A DNA stretch of 16,711 bases from Betaproteobacteria bacterium (GCA_015655165.1 JAATFN010000053.1:1-16711); one strand, 5' to 3'. Shown: positions 7,463 to 16,578, counted from the stretch's first letter. The notes: a model not told the origin generated them from the sequence alone. Made by a program: numbers and translations.

Positions 7463-8806
7463 TCACACCAGATCAAACACCCCCATCGATTCCACGTGGG
7501 CCGTATGCGGGAACATGTTGACCACACCGGCCATTTTCAGGCGATAGCCCCCTGCTTCCAGCACTCCCGCATCCCGTGCCAATGTCGCAGGACTACAGGA
7601 TACATACACGATACGCACGGGCTTCATGCCCGATGCCAATGCCGCTAGCGCATTGCAGACATCCAATGCCCCTTCACGTGGCGGATCAATCAGTATACGA
7701 TCAAATTTACCCAACGCCTCGAAATCTTCTTTTTTAGCCTCGAACAGATTCCTGCAGTAAAACGACGTCTTTGCCTCGACGTTGTTGACTCTGGCATTAT
7801 CTGCAGCACGTTCGGTCAACGCTGTACTACCCTCGATACCCACGACCTCGCGCGCCAACGTCGCAATAGGTAAAGTAAAGTTACCCAAACCACAAAACAA
7901 ATCTGCTACCCGGTCTTGTGGCTGGATATCAAGCAAACGCAACGCACGCGTAACCAGAACGCGATTGATCTGATGGTTGACCTGTGTAAAGTCGGTCGGT
8001 TTGAACGGCATCTTGATACCGAATTCAGGCAACGTGTAATGCAAATCCGATTTCTCGGGATAATAAGGCACTGCCGTATCCGGCCCCTTCGTTTGCAACC
8101 ACCACTCGACACCATATGCATCGGCAAACGCCTTAAGTTTCAGCGCATCTTCTGCTGACAATGCCTGCATAATGCGCAGCACCATCACAGTGGTTTTTTT
8201 GCCGTCTTCGCCGTCGCCTATAGCCAGCTCGATTTGTGGCAAATGGTTCACAATTGACAATGTACCAATTAACGCACGCAATGGCATCAACATCGCAGAG
8301 ACATGTGGTGGCAAAATCTCGCAAGTCTGCATATCACTGACAAAGGGCGACTTTTTCTCGTGGAAACCCACCAGCACCGTCCCTTTTTTGACCACATTTT
8401 TGACTGAAATACGCGCACGGTAGCGATAACCCCAGGTTGGCCCGTAAATCGGGCGCATCATGCGCTCAGGCTTCACCTTGGATAAATGCCAGAGATTGTC
8501 CTCCAACACCCGTTGCTTGACAGCAACTTGCGCTGATGCCTCAAGATGCTGCATCGCACACCCGCCACAGATACCGAAATAAGCGCAACGCGGTTTGACA
8601 CGTAACGATGATTCACGATGTAAAGCGGTCATGGTAGCCGCTTCCCAGTTATTTTTTTTACGGTAGGAATGAAAAGAAACGGTTTCTTTAGGTAACGCCC
8701 CCTCGACAAATACGACTTTACCGGGAGTGTCGTCCTCGTTGCGCAAATGGCCAACACCCCGTCCGTCCATATCCAGGGATTCGATCTCGATCATGTTCTG
8801 TTGCAT
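7463..8806 (-). CDS. rlmD: 23S rRNA (uracil-1939-C5)-methyltransferase RlmD
   Basis: Makes m5U1939 in 23S rRNA from SAM. Seen in 447 residues: an N-terminal TRAM RNA-binding domain (about 1-62); [4Fe-4S] ligands Cys74, Cys80, Cys83 and Cys162 (CAYFGICGGC and QTCEIL); a central RNA-contacting domain; and a Rossmann methyltransferase domain with the SAM loop DLFCGLGNFTLP (302-313), the IDPPREG motif (373-379), nucleophile Cys404 in YVSCSP and general base Glu439 in HVES. All catalytic residues are present. The ATG at 8806 lacks an obvious ribosome site; Met5 is an alternative start with no better site. It lies 62 bases after rpoS. The rpoS-rlmD neighbourhood is one I recall from other betaproteobacteria. 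RlmD is preferred over the relatives RlmC and TrmA because of the TRAM domain and the four-Cys cluster. Confidence 0.95.
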   Translation of the reverse strand: MQQNMIEIESLDMDGRGVGHLRNEDDTPGKVVFVEGALPKETVSFHSYRKKNNWEAATMTALHRESSLRVKPRCAYFGICGGCAMQHLEASAQVAVKQRVLEDNLWHLSKVKPERMMRPIYGPTWGYRYRARISVKNVVKKGTVLVGFHEKKSPFVSDMQTCEILPPHVSAMLMPLRALIGTLSIVNHLPQIELAIGDGEDGKKTTVMVLRIMQALSAEDALKLKAFADAYGVEWWLQTKGPDTAVPYYPEKSDLHYTLPEFGIKMPFKPTDFTQVNHQINRVLVTRALRLLDIQPQDRVADLFCGLGNFTLPIATLAREVVGIEGSTALTERAADNARVNNVEAKTSFYCRNLFEAKKEDFEALGKFDRILIDPPREGALDVCNALAALASGMKPVRIVYVSCSPATLARDAGVLEAGGYRLKMAGVVNMFPHTAHVESMGVFDLV

Positions 8807-8826
8807 AGAGATACATTGCCAGAATA

Positions 8827-8854
8827 AAATAAAGCGCTATTGTTACTTAAGCGC
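8827..8854 (-). terminator. Possible weak terminator after rpoS
   Basis: GCGCT and AGCGC form a 5-bp GC stem with an 11-base loop, followed on the minus strand by TTTATTTTATT. The stem is short and the loop long, so this would be a weak terminator or attenuator at the end of rpoS, allowing some read-through into rlmD. Confidence 0.3.
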
Positions 8855-8868
8855 GCGCCGAAATAAAG

Positions 8869-9852
8869 CTAAAACAGCGCCTCCTTGTCAATTCCTTGTG
8901 CAATGAGTATGCGTCGCAACTTTTGTAATGCCTCTTGCTGGATTTGGCGCACACGTTCACGTGTGATCCCCAGCTCGACTGCTAGCTCCTCGAGGGTGGC
9001 TGGTGTATCGTTACCCAGCCCAAAACGCCGTATCACCACAATACGATGCTTGCCTGGCAGGCTTTTAATCCAATGCCGCATCTGCGCGCATATCTCGTGG
9101 ACCTGCACTTGTGCATCGGGATTATCTGCCTCATCACTGGATATAAAGTCCAGTAAACTGCTTTTACCATCTTGTTGCAATAAGGCATCCAGCGAAGAAG
9201 ATTGTTCTGACAATCCCAATACATCGGCAACAATTTCAACAGGACGATCGGACAAATAGGCAATATCCTCGACTTTGGCTTCCCGGCCATTTTGTTCAGC
9301 TTCAATCAGGTATTTGGCACGTAAAATCTGATTGAGTTCACGCACCACATGTACCGGCAGGCGCACGGTTCTGGCCTGATTCATCACAGCACGCTCGACA
9401 CTTTGTCGAATCCACCAGGTCGCATAGGTAGAAAAACGAAAACCGCGTTCCGGTTCGAATTTGTCGATGGAACGCATCAAGCCGACATTCCCCTCCTCGA
9501 TCAAGTCAAGCAGAGCAACACCACGGTTAATGTATTTTTTGGCGATGGACACAACCAGACGCAGGTTGTGTTCGATCATGATCTGGCGCGCAGCAAAATC
9601 TCCTGCTTTGGCCAAGGTAGAATAATGGCGCTCTTCTTCAACGCTCAGTAAGGGCTTGGTACCAATCTGATTCAGATAACGCTGAGTCGCATCTGTGGAT
9701 AACTCTGCCGATAAAACCGTTTTAAAGTCTTCATCAGACTCGGCATTGTCAGGTGGTACATCAACTGCAGCCGCTTCACCATCTTCCATCGCAGCATCCG
9801 TCAAATCTATCGGATCATCGCTGTCTTCGGTCTGGTGAAGATGGCTGTTCAT
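8869..9852 (-). CDS. rpoS: RNA polymerase sigma factor RpoS (sigma-38)
   Basis: General stress and stationary-phase sigma factor that directs RNA polymerase core to stress promoters. The 327-residue length is close to the E. coli protein (330). Seen: an acidic N-terminal extension (1-50); region 1.2 ([21 protein letters not shown], 54-74); region 2 with [16 protein letters not shown] (96-111), [22 protein letters not shown] (116-137) and the promoter-melting [18 protein letters not shown] (138-155); region 3; and region 4.2 helix-turn-helix [19 protein letters not shown] (287-305). It is told from RpoD by its short length and its place directly after nlpD (3-base gap, ATG at 9852). A GGTG site lies 6 bases upstream. 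In E. coli most rpoS transcription starts inside nlpD; a similar internal promoter is possible but I could not identify one. The position equivalent to E. coli Lys173, used for RssB recognition, appears to be Arg171. Confidence 0.97.
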   Translation of the reverse strand: MNSHLHQTEDSDDPIDLTDAAMEDGEAAAVDVPPDNAESDEDFKTVLSAELSTDATQRYLNQIGTKPLLSVEEERHYSTLAKAGDFAARQIMIEHNLRLVVSIAKKYINRGVALLDLIEEGNVGLMRSIDKFEPERGFRFSTYATWWIRQSVERAVMNQARTVRLPVHVVRELNQILRAKYLIEAEQNGREAKVEDIAYLSDRPVEIVADVLGLSEQSSSLDALLQQDGKSSLLDFISSDEADNPDAQVQVHEICAQMRHWIKSLPGKHRIVVIRRFGLGNDTPATLEELAVELGITRERVRQIQQEALQKLRRILIAQGIDKEALF

Positions 9853-9855
9853 ATG

Positions 9856-10857
9856 TCACCGCGGGGGCAAATAAGGCGTCGGGTCAACAGGCTTGCCTTG
9901 CTGCCTGATCTCGAAGTGCAGCTTGACATTGCTACTATCGGAATTTCCCATTTCTGCAATTTTCTGTCCCTTCGTCACAGTCTGACCTTCCTTAACAAGA
10001 ATAGTACGACTATGTGCGTAAGCAGACAACAGATTATTGTCGTGTTTCAAAATAACAAGATTTCCATAACCGCGAATGCCGCTACCAGCATACATGACCT
10101 TGCCTTCTGCAGCTGCCACAATAGGTTGGCCGACCTTACCGCCGATATCGACTCCTTTTCTGGACACATCATAGCTACCTGATACCTTACCTTCTGTTGG
10201 CCATATCCAGGAAGTTGATGACGCATTACCACTTGACGCTGCAACGGCTGGTGCTTCGGATTTAACAGGTGGTGTTGCAGATACGGCAGGTGCAGCAGTT
10301 ACAGGAGCTGTCGATGCGCTTGATGTCGTGGTATTGATTTGTGCATCGGTTTTACTCAACTCGGCCAATGCCTGATCGGAATAGGTACGTTTGTCACCGC
10401 GTGGAGAAGTTGCATTGACCGTACCAGGTAACGCCTTGGCAGTTGGTAATGGTTTGATGTCAAGACCTGATGAGCTGGCTGTGACGGCACCGACTTGTGC
10501 ATTGCCTGAGGCCATTGCAGCACCAGATGGTGGGGTAACATGCAAAACCTGGCCGACCTTGATATCGTTCGGGTTTGTCAGATTATTCCATACCACTAGA
10601 TCACGGTAACTCTGACCTGCTTCCAAAGCAATACGGTATAAGGTTTCCCCCGGTTTGACTATATGCACACCAGTTGTTTCTTGAGCAACTGAAACTGGTG
10701 CAACAGTTCTTTCCACCGGCACTGTTGCAGCTGTACGCCCTTCCACCGGGGCATTATTCTGCGTTGTGGTACACGCAACTAATTGTGCAACTAATACAGA
10801 TAACAACAAATGACTATTTTTCATGCGCATCACATTCATTTTTTTTACAACTTTCAC
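9856..10857 (-). CDS. nlpD: NlpD-type LysM/LytM (peptidase M23-like) lipoprotein, amidase activator
   Basis: Envelope lipoprotein; in E. coli NlpD activates the amidase AmiC to split septal peptidoglycan. Seen in 333 residues: signal peptide with lipobox ending at Cys29 (LVAC); LysM peptidoglycan-binding domain (63-107, HIVKPGETLYRIALEAG); a Thr/Ala/Ser-rich linker; C-terminal LytM/M23 domain (about 222-330). The zinc site is degenerate. KGVDIGG (234-240) lacks the first histidine, and LHFEIR (313-318) lacks the first histidine of the HxH pair; only His282 and His314 remain. An activator without hydrolase activity is therefore likely. The start is GTG at 10857, with AAGG 9 bases upstream. An ATG at 10824 would give a more typical 18-residue signal peptide and cannot be excluded. 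Lies 45 bases after pcm and 3 bases before rpoS, the conserved arrangement. Confidence 0.93.
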   Translation of the reverse strand: MKVVKKMNVMRMKNSHLLLSVLVAQLVACTTTQNNAPVEGRTAATVPVERTVAPVSVAQETTGVHIVKPGETLYRIALEAGQSYRDLVVWNNLTNPNDIKVGQVLHVTPPSGAAMASGNAQVGAVTASSSGLDIKPLPTAKALPGTVNATSPRGDKRTYSDQALAELSKTDAQINTTTSSASTAPVTAAPAVSATPPVKSEAPAVAASSGNASSTSWIWPTEGKVSGSYDVSRKGVDIGGKVGQPIVAAAEGKVMYAGSGIRGYGNLVILKHDNNLLSAYAHSRTILVKEGQTVTKGQKIAEMGNSDSSNVKLHFEIRQQGKPVDPTPYLPPR

Positions 10858-10902
10858 GACGCGTTACCTTCATAAAACATAGAGCAACGACATCCCTCAT
10901 AT

Positions 10903-11826
10903 TTACATCGTACCCGGTTTTAATGGTACAAAATGACACTTTTCCAGCGTGGATGTTTTCCACTGAGAAGAACTTACCCGCTCGATTAATTGCAACTCCT
11001 GTTGTACTTGGCCAACAGGTGCGACTAGTCTGCCACCGACGGCCATTTGCTCAAGCAAAGCTTGAGGTACAGTTAATCCTGCTGCTGCCAGAATAATACC
11101 GTCAAATGGTCCTGCTTGCGGCAAGCCTAACATACCATCTCCATAATGCAACCTGATATTGGCAATACGTAAAGGCCGCAAATTATTTTTGGCAAGCTCG
11201 TGCAAAGGTTTGATTCGTTCAATCGAATACACTTCTTTCGCAACCAATGACAGCACTGCTGCCTGATAACCACAGCCGGTACCGATTTCCAGTACCTTGT
11301 CCAACACGCCGCCTTTTTTATTGTCACGCATGATTTCAATCATACGCGCGACAATATACGGTTGCGAAATCGTCTGGTGATGTCCAATTGGCAATGAAGC
11401 ATCCACATACGCCTGGCTGGCTAATCCTGCATCCATAAACATGTGGCGCGGTACCGCTTCCAAAGCTGCCAGTACACGACTATCCGACACACCTTGTTTG
11501 GCGACACGTGTAACCATAGCACGTCTGACCGCATCCGATGGTGGCCTTGGGTTATGAGACAAATCTGTATTAACCTGTACCAGATTACGTAGAAGCGGCG
11601 ATGAACTATGGGTGTGATTACTCCGCCAGGATGGCTCTTTAGGTGAAGCACGTACTGTGGCTACCTTACCGAGCTGGCTATTTGCAGCATTTTTAGCGGC
11701 TGTTTGCGAAATCTGCATCGGTCTGGCAGCCACCTGCTTGGCAACCGGTTTATCTGCCGTACCCCGTGTTTTTTTCTCGACGACAGAAGACAAGGTTAAT
11801 GGAAAACGCTTGGGCTTTTCTGTCAT
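10903..11826 (-). CDS. pcm: Protein-L-isoaspartate O-methyltransferase with long N-terminal extension
   Basis: Uses SAM to methylate L-isoaspartyl residues in aged proteins, starting their repair. The catalytic domain (about 95-307) has the family block [19 protein letters not shown] (144-162), the SAM loop [14 protein letters not shown] (179-192) and a C-terminal PVG segment. The first ~92 residues are basic, Lys/Ala/Ser-rich and low in complexity, with no match to the enzyme fold. E. coli Pcm has about 208 residues in all. The long start (ATG at 11826) is nevertheless supported: it overlaps the surE stop by 4 bases (ATGA), has an AAGG site 7-8 bases upstream, and the frame is open throughout. 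Longer Pcm proteins are known to me from Burkholderiales. It sits in the conserved surE-pcm-nlpD-rpoS run. Confidence 0.95.
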   Translation of the reverse strand: MTEKPKRFPLTLSSVVEKKTRGTADKPVAKQVAARPMQISQTAAKNAANSQLGKVATVRASPKEPSWRSNHTHSSSPLLRNLVQVNTDLSHNPRPPSDAVRRAMVTRVAKQGVSDSRVLAALEAVPRHMFMDAGLASQAYVDASLPIGHHQTISQPYIVARMIEIMRDNKKGGVLDKVLEIGTGCGYQAAVLSLVAKEVYSIERIKPLHELAKNNLRPLRIANIRLHYGDGMLGLPQAGPFDGIILAAAGLTVPQALLEQMAVGGRLVAPVGQVQQELQLIERVSSSQWKTSTLEKCHFVPLKPGTM

Positions 11827-12560
11827 GACAACGCCTTTTTCAAGGAGTCGAGCTGCAAGACATGTGTCAAATCCACTTGTAGCGGTGTCACTGAAATATG
11901 ACCTTGTTTCACTGCGTGAAAATCAGTCCCTTCTCCACCATCTTTCGCTTCGCCAAATGCACCAATCCAGTATAAATCCTTACCATAAGGATCCTGCTGC
12001 CGGCGTACAGGTTGCGATACATGCCGTTTTCCCAAACGGGTTGCCACAGGTGGTTTTAATGCCGCATACGGCAAATTGGGAATATTGATATTCAGAAGAT
12101 ACGGTTTGGCAAGCGCATCGGCATAGCGTTCGACAATATCACGGGCGACCTTGGCAGCAGAGGCCAGCTCTTGCCAACCACGGTCAATTTGAGAAAACGC
12201 AATGGATGGAATACCGAACAAATACCCCTCGGTCGCAGCCGCAACCGTTCCCGAATACAAGGTATCGTCCCCCATGTTCTGCCCCTGGTTAATACCGGAG
12301 ACCACCAGATCGATATCAGAAGCAATCCCGCCTGTTAACGCGACATGCACACAGTCAGAAGGCGTGCCATTGACATAATAAAAACCGTTATCAGCCTGCT
12401 CTATCCAGAAAGGACGATCCAGTGTCAACGAGCTGGAACTGCCCGAACAATTACTATCGGGAGCAACAACAGTGATATCGGCAATTGGGGCCAATGCATC
12501 AGCCAACGCCACAATACCGGGCGCCAGATAACCATCATCGTTACTGATTAATATTTTCAT
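11823..12560 (-). CDS. surE: 5'/3'-nucleotidase SurE (stationary-phase survival protein)
   Basis: Metal-dependent phosphatase acting on nucleoside monophosphates (and exopolyphosphate in E. coli). Seen in 245 residues: the N-terminal ISNDDG with metal-binding Asp8-Asp9, Ser39 in [12 protein letters not shown], and Asn91 in [20 protein letters not shown] (86-105), the full set of metal ligands of the family. The start is the ATG at 12560, giving the expected [10 protein letters not shown]; the ribosome site is weak. The 3' end overlaps pcm by 4 bases, so the two are coupled. The 86 bases upstream (12561-12646) separate it from the helicase gene and could hold a promoter, but no convincing one was seen. 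Confidence 0.98.
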   Translation of the reverse strand: MKILISNDDGYLAPGIVALADALAPIADITVVAPDSNCSGSSSSLTLDRPFWIEQADNGFYYVNGTPSDCVHVALTGGIASDIDLVVSGINQGQNMGDDTLYSGTVAAATEGYLFGIPSIAFSQIDRGWQELASAAKVARDIVERYADALAKPYLLNINIPNLPYAALKPPVATRLGKRHVSQPVRRQQDPYGKDLYWIGAFGEAKDGGEGTDFHAVKQGHISVTPLQVDLTHVLQLDSLKKALS

Positions 12561-12646
12561 ATGCCCATTTTACCTGAAGCCATTCGTACATGACATATCC
12601 TGTACAGTCCCCTGAGATCTATCGTATCTGTCTTTATTACGGTTGC

Positions 12647-14710
12647 CTAGACCGGTGTAGCCAATGGCAATGCAATGTCTTCGGTGCCAATATGTGTAGT
12701 CTGCCTGACTTGCGCCCTGTTTTTAAAAAAAGCCTGTACATCGCCAATCTCGCGGGTACGCTTAAAAGGAGGTAAACTCTGCCAGATACGACGCCCATAC
12801 CCTTTGGAAATAACACGCGGATCACACAACATCAATACACCACTGTCGGTTTCATCACGTATCAAACGCCCGGCCCCCTGCTTTAAATTAATGATGGTTT
12901 CTGGTAATTGATGGTGCATAAAGCCAGAGAGCCCTTTTTTCTCGAGCTCGACAATGCGCGCTGCCAATACCGGGTCATCCGGGGGCGAAAATGGGATCTT
13001 GTCGATAATCACCAACGACAAGGCATCCCCGCGCACATCTACACCTTCCCAGAAACTCTGGCTACCAATCAATACCGCATTGCCTGCAGCCCTAAAGCGG
13101 TCCAGCAATTCGGTACGCCCCGCTTCGCCCTGTACCAATAACGGAAAATCCCAGCCACGTGCGGCAAATTCTTCACGCAATCGTTCTGCAGAACGGGTTA
13201 CAGCCCGAATTGTCGTACACAATAAAAAGGTTTTGCCGCCTGCGGCCTCAATGGCCGGCAAAGCGGCATCAATGACCGCATCGGTATAACCGAATGATTG
13301 TGGTTCGGGTAAATTGTGCGGGACAAACAACAGCCCCTGTTTGTCATAATTAAACGGGCTTGGCCACGTTTTTGCCGGTTCGTCAGACAAGCCCATTTGC
13401 GAGGCATAATGGTGAAAATCGTTTTTAACCGCCAAGGTCGCAGACGTAAAAATCCACGAGCGTGGTGTGCCTTCGCGCTGCTTATTAAACGTTGGCGCAA
13501 TCGACAATGGTGTTCTGTGTAATTGCAATGAAGCGGAAAACGCTTCTACCCACAATACATAACATTGCTTTTGCTCTTCGGTTGCCTTGCGATCTTTCTC
13601 GCCATTCCAGCTTTCCAGCTGATCGAGCAATTCGATTGTACGGGTACGGCACTGTTCGATCGTCTCTGCCCGCTCGGCCTGTTTTTCCAGTACGGCCAGC
13701 ATATCGCCCATCGTGTCCTTCAACGTCTCCAACGCCGGAAAAAACGTACTGGATGGTGCAATCTGATGCAAAGCCAGTTTGACCGAATCGTCGGCAAAGC
13801 TCAAGCGCAAGTCTCTGGCAGCTTTTTCAACCACCGACACCAGTTTTGGCCAGTCGGCACCATCTCTTGCATAAGACAAGCCTTCGGTTAACACATCACG
13901 ACACAATTCCATGATTTGGGAGGTCGACACTGTCTCCCCAAAAAACAGTGTTGCCACTTCCGGCAACTGGTGCGCCTCGTCAAAGATGATCGTATTGGCG
14001 GTCGGCAACAACTCTGCCACACCCGTATCCTTTAATGCCACGTCGGCAAAGAACAAGTGGTGATTAACCACCACCACATCAGCCTGCTGCGCTTCTTTAC
14101 GCGCCTTCATGACAAAGCAGTCCTGATAATACTGGCACTCGGCACCAAAGCAGGTCTCACGCGTCGATGTGACCAGATTCCACACAGAAGCCGTCTCAGG
14201 TACTTTGGATAGCTCGGCCTTGTCCCCTGAACTGGTCGTTTTCATGAAACGCGCAATCTCGCGTAAATAACCGGCATCTTCACGTGCAGTGAGGCGCCCG
14301 TTTTGCAGTGTACGCTCGAGATGGAAATGACAGACGTAGTTGGCACGTCCTTTCAACAGCGCAATCGACACCGGTACATTCAGTGCTTTACGCACCGTCG
14401 GAATATCCCGGTTATACAACTGGTCCTGCAAATTCTTTGTACCAGTGGAAATGATCACTTTCCCGCCCCACAACAAGGCAGGCACCAGGTAGGCATACGT
14501 TTTACCTGTGCCGGTACCTGCTTCTGCAATCAGTGTTGTTTGTGATGCAATCGTAGCGGCAATGGCTTTGGCCATGTCGGTTTGCGCATGACGTGGCCGA
14601 AAGCCTTTTATCGCCGTACTTAAGGCACCTGCCTCACCAAACAGTTGTTCGATCTGTGCATCATGTTTGTCATCGACAACCGATGCGCTCTTGTCTTCTT
14701 TCGAACTCAC
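12647..14710 (-). CDS. ATP-dependent DNA helicase, DinG/YoaA type (XPD-like, iron-sulfur)
   Basis: Superfamily 2 helicase of the Rad3/XPD branch, expected to unwind 5'-tailed or structured DNA during repair. Seen in 687 residues: Q-motif region FRPRHAQTDMA (37-47); Walker A EAGTGTGKT (63-71); four iron-sulfur cysteines Cys127, Cys187, Cys192 and Cys198 (NYVC...TCFGAECQYYQDC); VVNHHLFF (214-221); DEAH box 244-247; motif III FTSATL; motif V SFWEGVDVRG; and motif VI QGAGRLIRD (611-619). No N-terminal exonuclease domain, unlike Gram-positive DinG. Length fits YoaA/DinG. The start is GTG at 14710 with a modest AGG site 9 bases upstream. It lies 49 bases after the DUF465 gene and 86 bases before surE. 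Which paralogue, YoaA or DinG, cannot be settled here. Confidence 0.93.
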   Translation of the reverse strand: MSSKEDKSASVVDDKHDAQIEQLFGEAGALSTAIKGFRPRHAQTDMAKAIAATIASQTTLIAEAGTGTGKTYAYLVPALLWGGKVIISTGTKNLQDQLYNRDIPTVRKALNVPVSIALLKGRANYVCHFHLERTLQNGRLTAREDAGYLREIARFMKTTSSGDKAELSKVPETASVWNLVTSTRETCFGAECQYYQDCFVMKARKEAQQADVVVVNHHLFFADVALKDTGVAELLPTANTIIFDEAHQLPEVATLFFGETVSTSQIMELCRDVLTEGLSYARDGADWPKLVSVVEKAARDLRLSFADDSVKLALHQIAPSSTFFPALETLKDTMGDMLAVLEKQAERAETIEQCRTRTIELLDQLESWNGEKDRKATEEQKQCYVLWVEAFSASLQLHRTPLSIAPTFNKQREGTPRSWIFTSATLAVKNDFHHYASQMGLSDEPAKTWPSPFNYDKQGLLFVPHNLPEPQSFGYTDAVIDAALPAIEAAGGKTFLLCTTIRAVTRSAERLREEFAARGWDFPLLVQGEAGRTELLDRFRAAGNAVLIGSQSFWEGVDVRGDALSLVIIDKIPFSPPDDPVLAARIVELEKKGLSGFMHHQLPETIINLKQGAGRLIRDETDSGVLMLCDPRVISKGYGRRIWQSLPPFKRTREIGDVQAFFKNRAQVRQTTHIGTEDIALPLATPV

Positions 14711-14759
14711 TGATAAATGCCTGCTATGTATAGGGATAACATCTAATGTAAAAATAGCG

Positions 14760-14966
14760 TTAAGCCGGAATATCCGGAATCAAACGCATTTTGAGTAATA
14801 GAATCTGGTCTTTCAAATGCAGTTTGCGCTTTTTCAAGCGACTTAACCAGAACACTTCAACGCCTGGATCTGCCGATAAGGTATCAATCACCGCATCCAG
14901 ATCACGGTGTTCAACTTCCAGTTCGATAATACGACGCTGTATATCGCTTAGCGCTTCTTGGGGCAC
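14760..14966 (-). CDS. YdcH-type DUF465 small protein
   Basis: A 68-residue, probably helical-hairpin, cytoplasmic protein of unknown function. The family signatures are visible: LEVEHRDLDAVID (16-28) and RLKKRKLHLKDQI (43-55), with heptad-like Leu spacing suggesting an antiparallel coiled coil. The start is GTG at 14966, preceded by a purine-rich GAGAGAG stretch that can serve as ribosome site; the product then begins MPQEALSD. It sits 35 bases after the exported-protein gene and 49 bases before the helicase, so it probably shares their transcript. Family membership is firm; function is not known. Confidence 0.9.
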   Translation of the reverse strand: MPQEALSDIQRRIIELEVEHRDLDAVIDTLSADPGVEVFWLSRLKKRKLHLKDQILLLKMRLIPDIPA

Positions 14967-15001
14967 GGAAACTCTCTCTCGTCAATCATTGTACGATGTA
15001 T

Positions 15002-15400
15002 CTACTGCTTATTAGCAGCACGGTTTGCTTTGCGTTCGGTCAAAACACGCTCGCTATCGTCTGCACGTGCCTGACGCTTAAACCGGTTCGCCTCAATGCC
15101 GATTTTATTGATCGCACTGGCAGTCACATGATGATCGGCTTTTGCCCTATCCAGACAACGGGTCACAAAAAATTTTGTGTAACACACACGCTGTTCGTCT
15201 ATATAACGTGCCTCGGTCGACGCAGTGAATTGATCGACCAAAGACAACGCCGCATCAGCTTTGGCGCCAGACGTAATTGATCCGGCCGGATATACTTCCA
15301 ACAAGCCCGATTGCACATCGGCATACACCTCTTCGGCAAAGGCAACCTGTGCCGTCAAGCCAAACAGCACTAGCAACAAACACTTTTTCAAACCAATCAT
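15002..15400 (-). CDS. Small exported protein with a conserved-looking two-cysteine motif, function unknown
   Basis: I do not recognise a function. The 132-residue product begins with a classical Sec signal peptide: MIGLKK, a hydrophobic stretch at about 7-19, and a likely cut after AFA (residue 22). The mature part (about 110 residues) has a central helical region with RVCYTKFFVTRCLDRAK (71-87); Cys73 and Cys82 are the only cysteines after the signal peptide and could form a periplasmic disulfide. The C-terminus is highly charged and basic (RFKRQARADDSERVLTERK). I recall similar short exported betaproteobacterial proteins with a CYxxFxVxxC core, but none with a role. The ATG at 15400 has a GGGA site 6-7 bases upstream. 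It lies 34 bases downstream of zapE and is probably co-transcribed with it. Confidence 0.85.
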   Translation of the reverse strand: MIGLKKCLLLVLFGLTAQVAFAEEVYADVQSGLLEVYPAGSITSGAKADAALSLVDQFTASTEARYIDEQRVCYTKFFVTRCLDRAKADHHVTASAINKIGIEANRFKRQARADDSERVLTERKANRAANKQ

Positions 15401-15434
15401 TGCATTCCCATTAATTCATCGATGACACAGTCGT

Positions 15435-16532
15435 TTACGACAACGAATCTGTATCGGCCCGTCTGTCGGCATCCATATATTCGCGTGACTGCATCTCGAT
15501 AATACGGGAAACAGTACGGTGAAATTCGTTAGCCAACGTACCTTCTGTATACAGTAATTCAGGTTCGACCTCGGCTGACATAATCAGTTTAACCTTATGA
15601 TCATAAAATACGTCAATCAACCAGGTAAAACGCCGTGCAGGAGATGACATTGCTGCCGACATTTTAGGGATATCCGACACAATAACGGTCTGGAAGCGGC
15701 TTGCAAGCTCCAAATAATCGTTTTGCGAACGCGGCCCAGCACATAGTGTATCAAAATCAAACCAGATCACACTACCGGCGCGTCGTATCGCGGTCAATTC
15801 ACGTGCTTCAATAGATACAACAGGATCATCATCAGCCGTTTCGGCCACACTGTCAAATGCTTGTACCAACGCCGCTGTCGTGTCAGCGCCTAACGGCGTA
15901 TGGTAGATTTTAACCTGTTCTAATGCCCGTTTACGGTAATCGATACCCGCATCGATATTCATCACATCCAGCTTTTCTTTCAACAGCGCAATCGTCGGCA
16001 ACATGCGGTCACGATGTAAACCATCCGGATACAATGTACTTGGCTCGTAATTTGACGTCATCACAAACGACACACCATGATCAAACAGACCTTTTAACAG
16101 GTTGTAAAGTATCATCGCATCGGCAATATCGGACACATGGAATTCATCAAAGCAAATCAACTGGTACTTCTTGGCAATGCGAATAGCAACTTCATCCAGA
16201 GGGTTTGCAATCCCTTTCAACTGATCAAGCTGACGATGCACATCACGCATGAACTCATGGAAATGCAGCCGTGTTTTACGCTCGATAGGCACGACAGAGT
16301 AAAAACTGTCCATTAAAAAGGACTTACCACGACCAACACCACCCCACATGTACACGCCTTGGGGCACTGTTGTTCGATGAAACAATTTGGAGAACAAATT
16401 CGACTGTCTGGATGACAAGGACACCCATTCTTCATAAGCACGTTGCAAACGGTAAATAGCGCGTAGCTGCGCCTCATCCGGAACATAACCGCGCTCGCTT
16501 AACGCATGTTCATAAAATTCACGTACATTCAT
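15435..16532 (-). CDS. zapE: Cell division ATPase ZapE (AFG1/LACE1 family)
   Basis: P-loop ATPase that in E. coli associates with the FtsZ ring and is needed for division under heat or low-oxygen stress; the mitochondrial relative is Afg1. Seen in 365 residues: Walker A GGVGRGKS (64-71) after the family YMWGGVG; LHFHEFMRDVH (89-99); Walker B LICFDEF (125-131) continuing as FHVSDIADAMIL; TSNYEPSTLYPDGLHRD, the sensor region; and the C-terminal RRFTWLIDVFYDHKVKLI block. The start ATG at 16532 has no strong ribosome site but gives the expected N-terminus. It lies 101 bases after the dihydrolipoamide dehydrogenase stop, with that gene's terminator in between, so it probably depends on read-through or a promoter overlapping the terminator. 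The gene pair is conserved in Burkholderiales. Confidence 0.96.
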   Translation of the reverse strand: MNVREFYEHALSERGYVPDEAQLRAIYRLQRAYEEWVSLSSRQSNLFSKLFHRTTVPQGVYMWGGVGRGKSFLMDSFYSVVPIERKTRLHFHEFMRDVHRQLDQLKGIANPLDEVAIRIAKKYQLICFDEFHVSDIADAMILYNLLKGLFDHGVSFVMTSNYEPSTLYPDGLHRDRMLPTIALLKEKLDVMNIDAGIDYRKRALEQVKIYHTPLGADTTAALVQAFDSVAETADDDPVVSIEARELTAIRRAGSVIWFDFDTLCAGPRSQNDYLELASRFQTVIVSDIPKMSAAMSSPARRFTWLIDVFYDHKVKLIMSAEVEPELLYTEGTLANEFHRTVSRIIEMQSREYMDADRRADTDSLS

Positions 16533-16578
16533 GGGCGTTGTCTAATCCATTCTTGGCTGCACTCTTGGCAGCAGTAAT

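Noticed and set aside
12574..12600. GTACA / TGTAC dyad upstream of surE
   Set aside because: Only 5 bp arms with a 10-base spacer and no nearby convincing promoter; too weak to call an operator.
14711..14759. TTTTTA and TATACA as a promoter for the helicase gene
   Set aside because: The spacing is 16 bases with a poor -35 match, and the gap is short and inside a co-directional gene run; not supportable.
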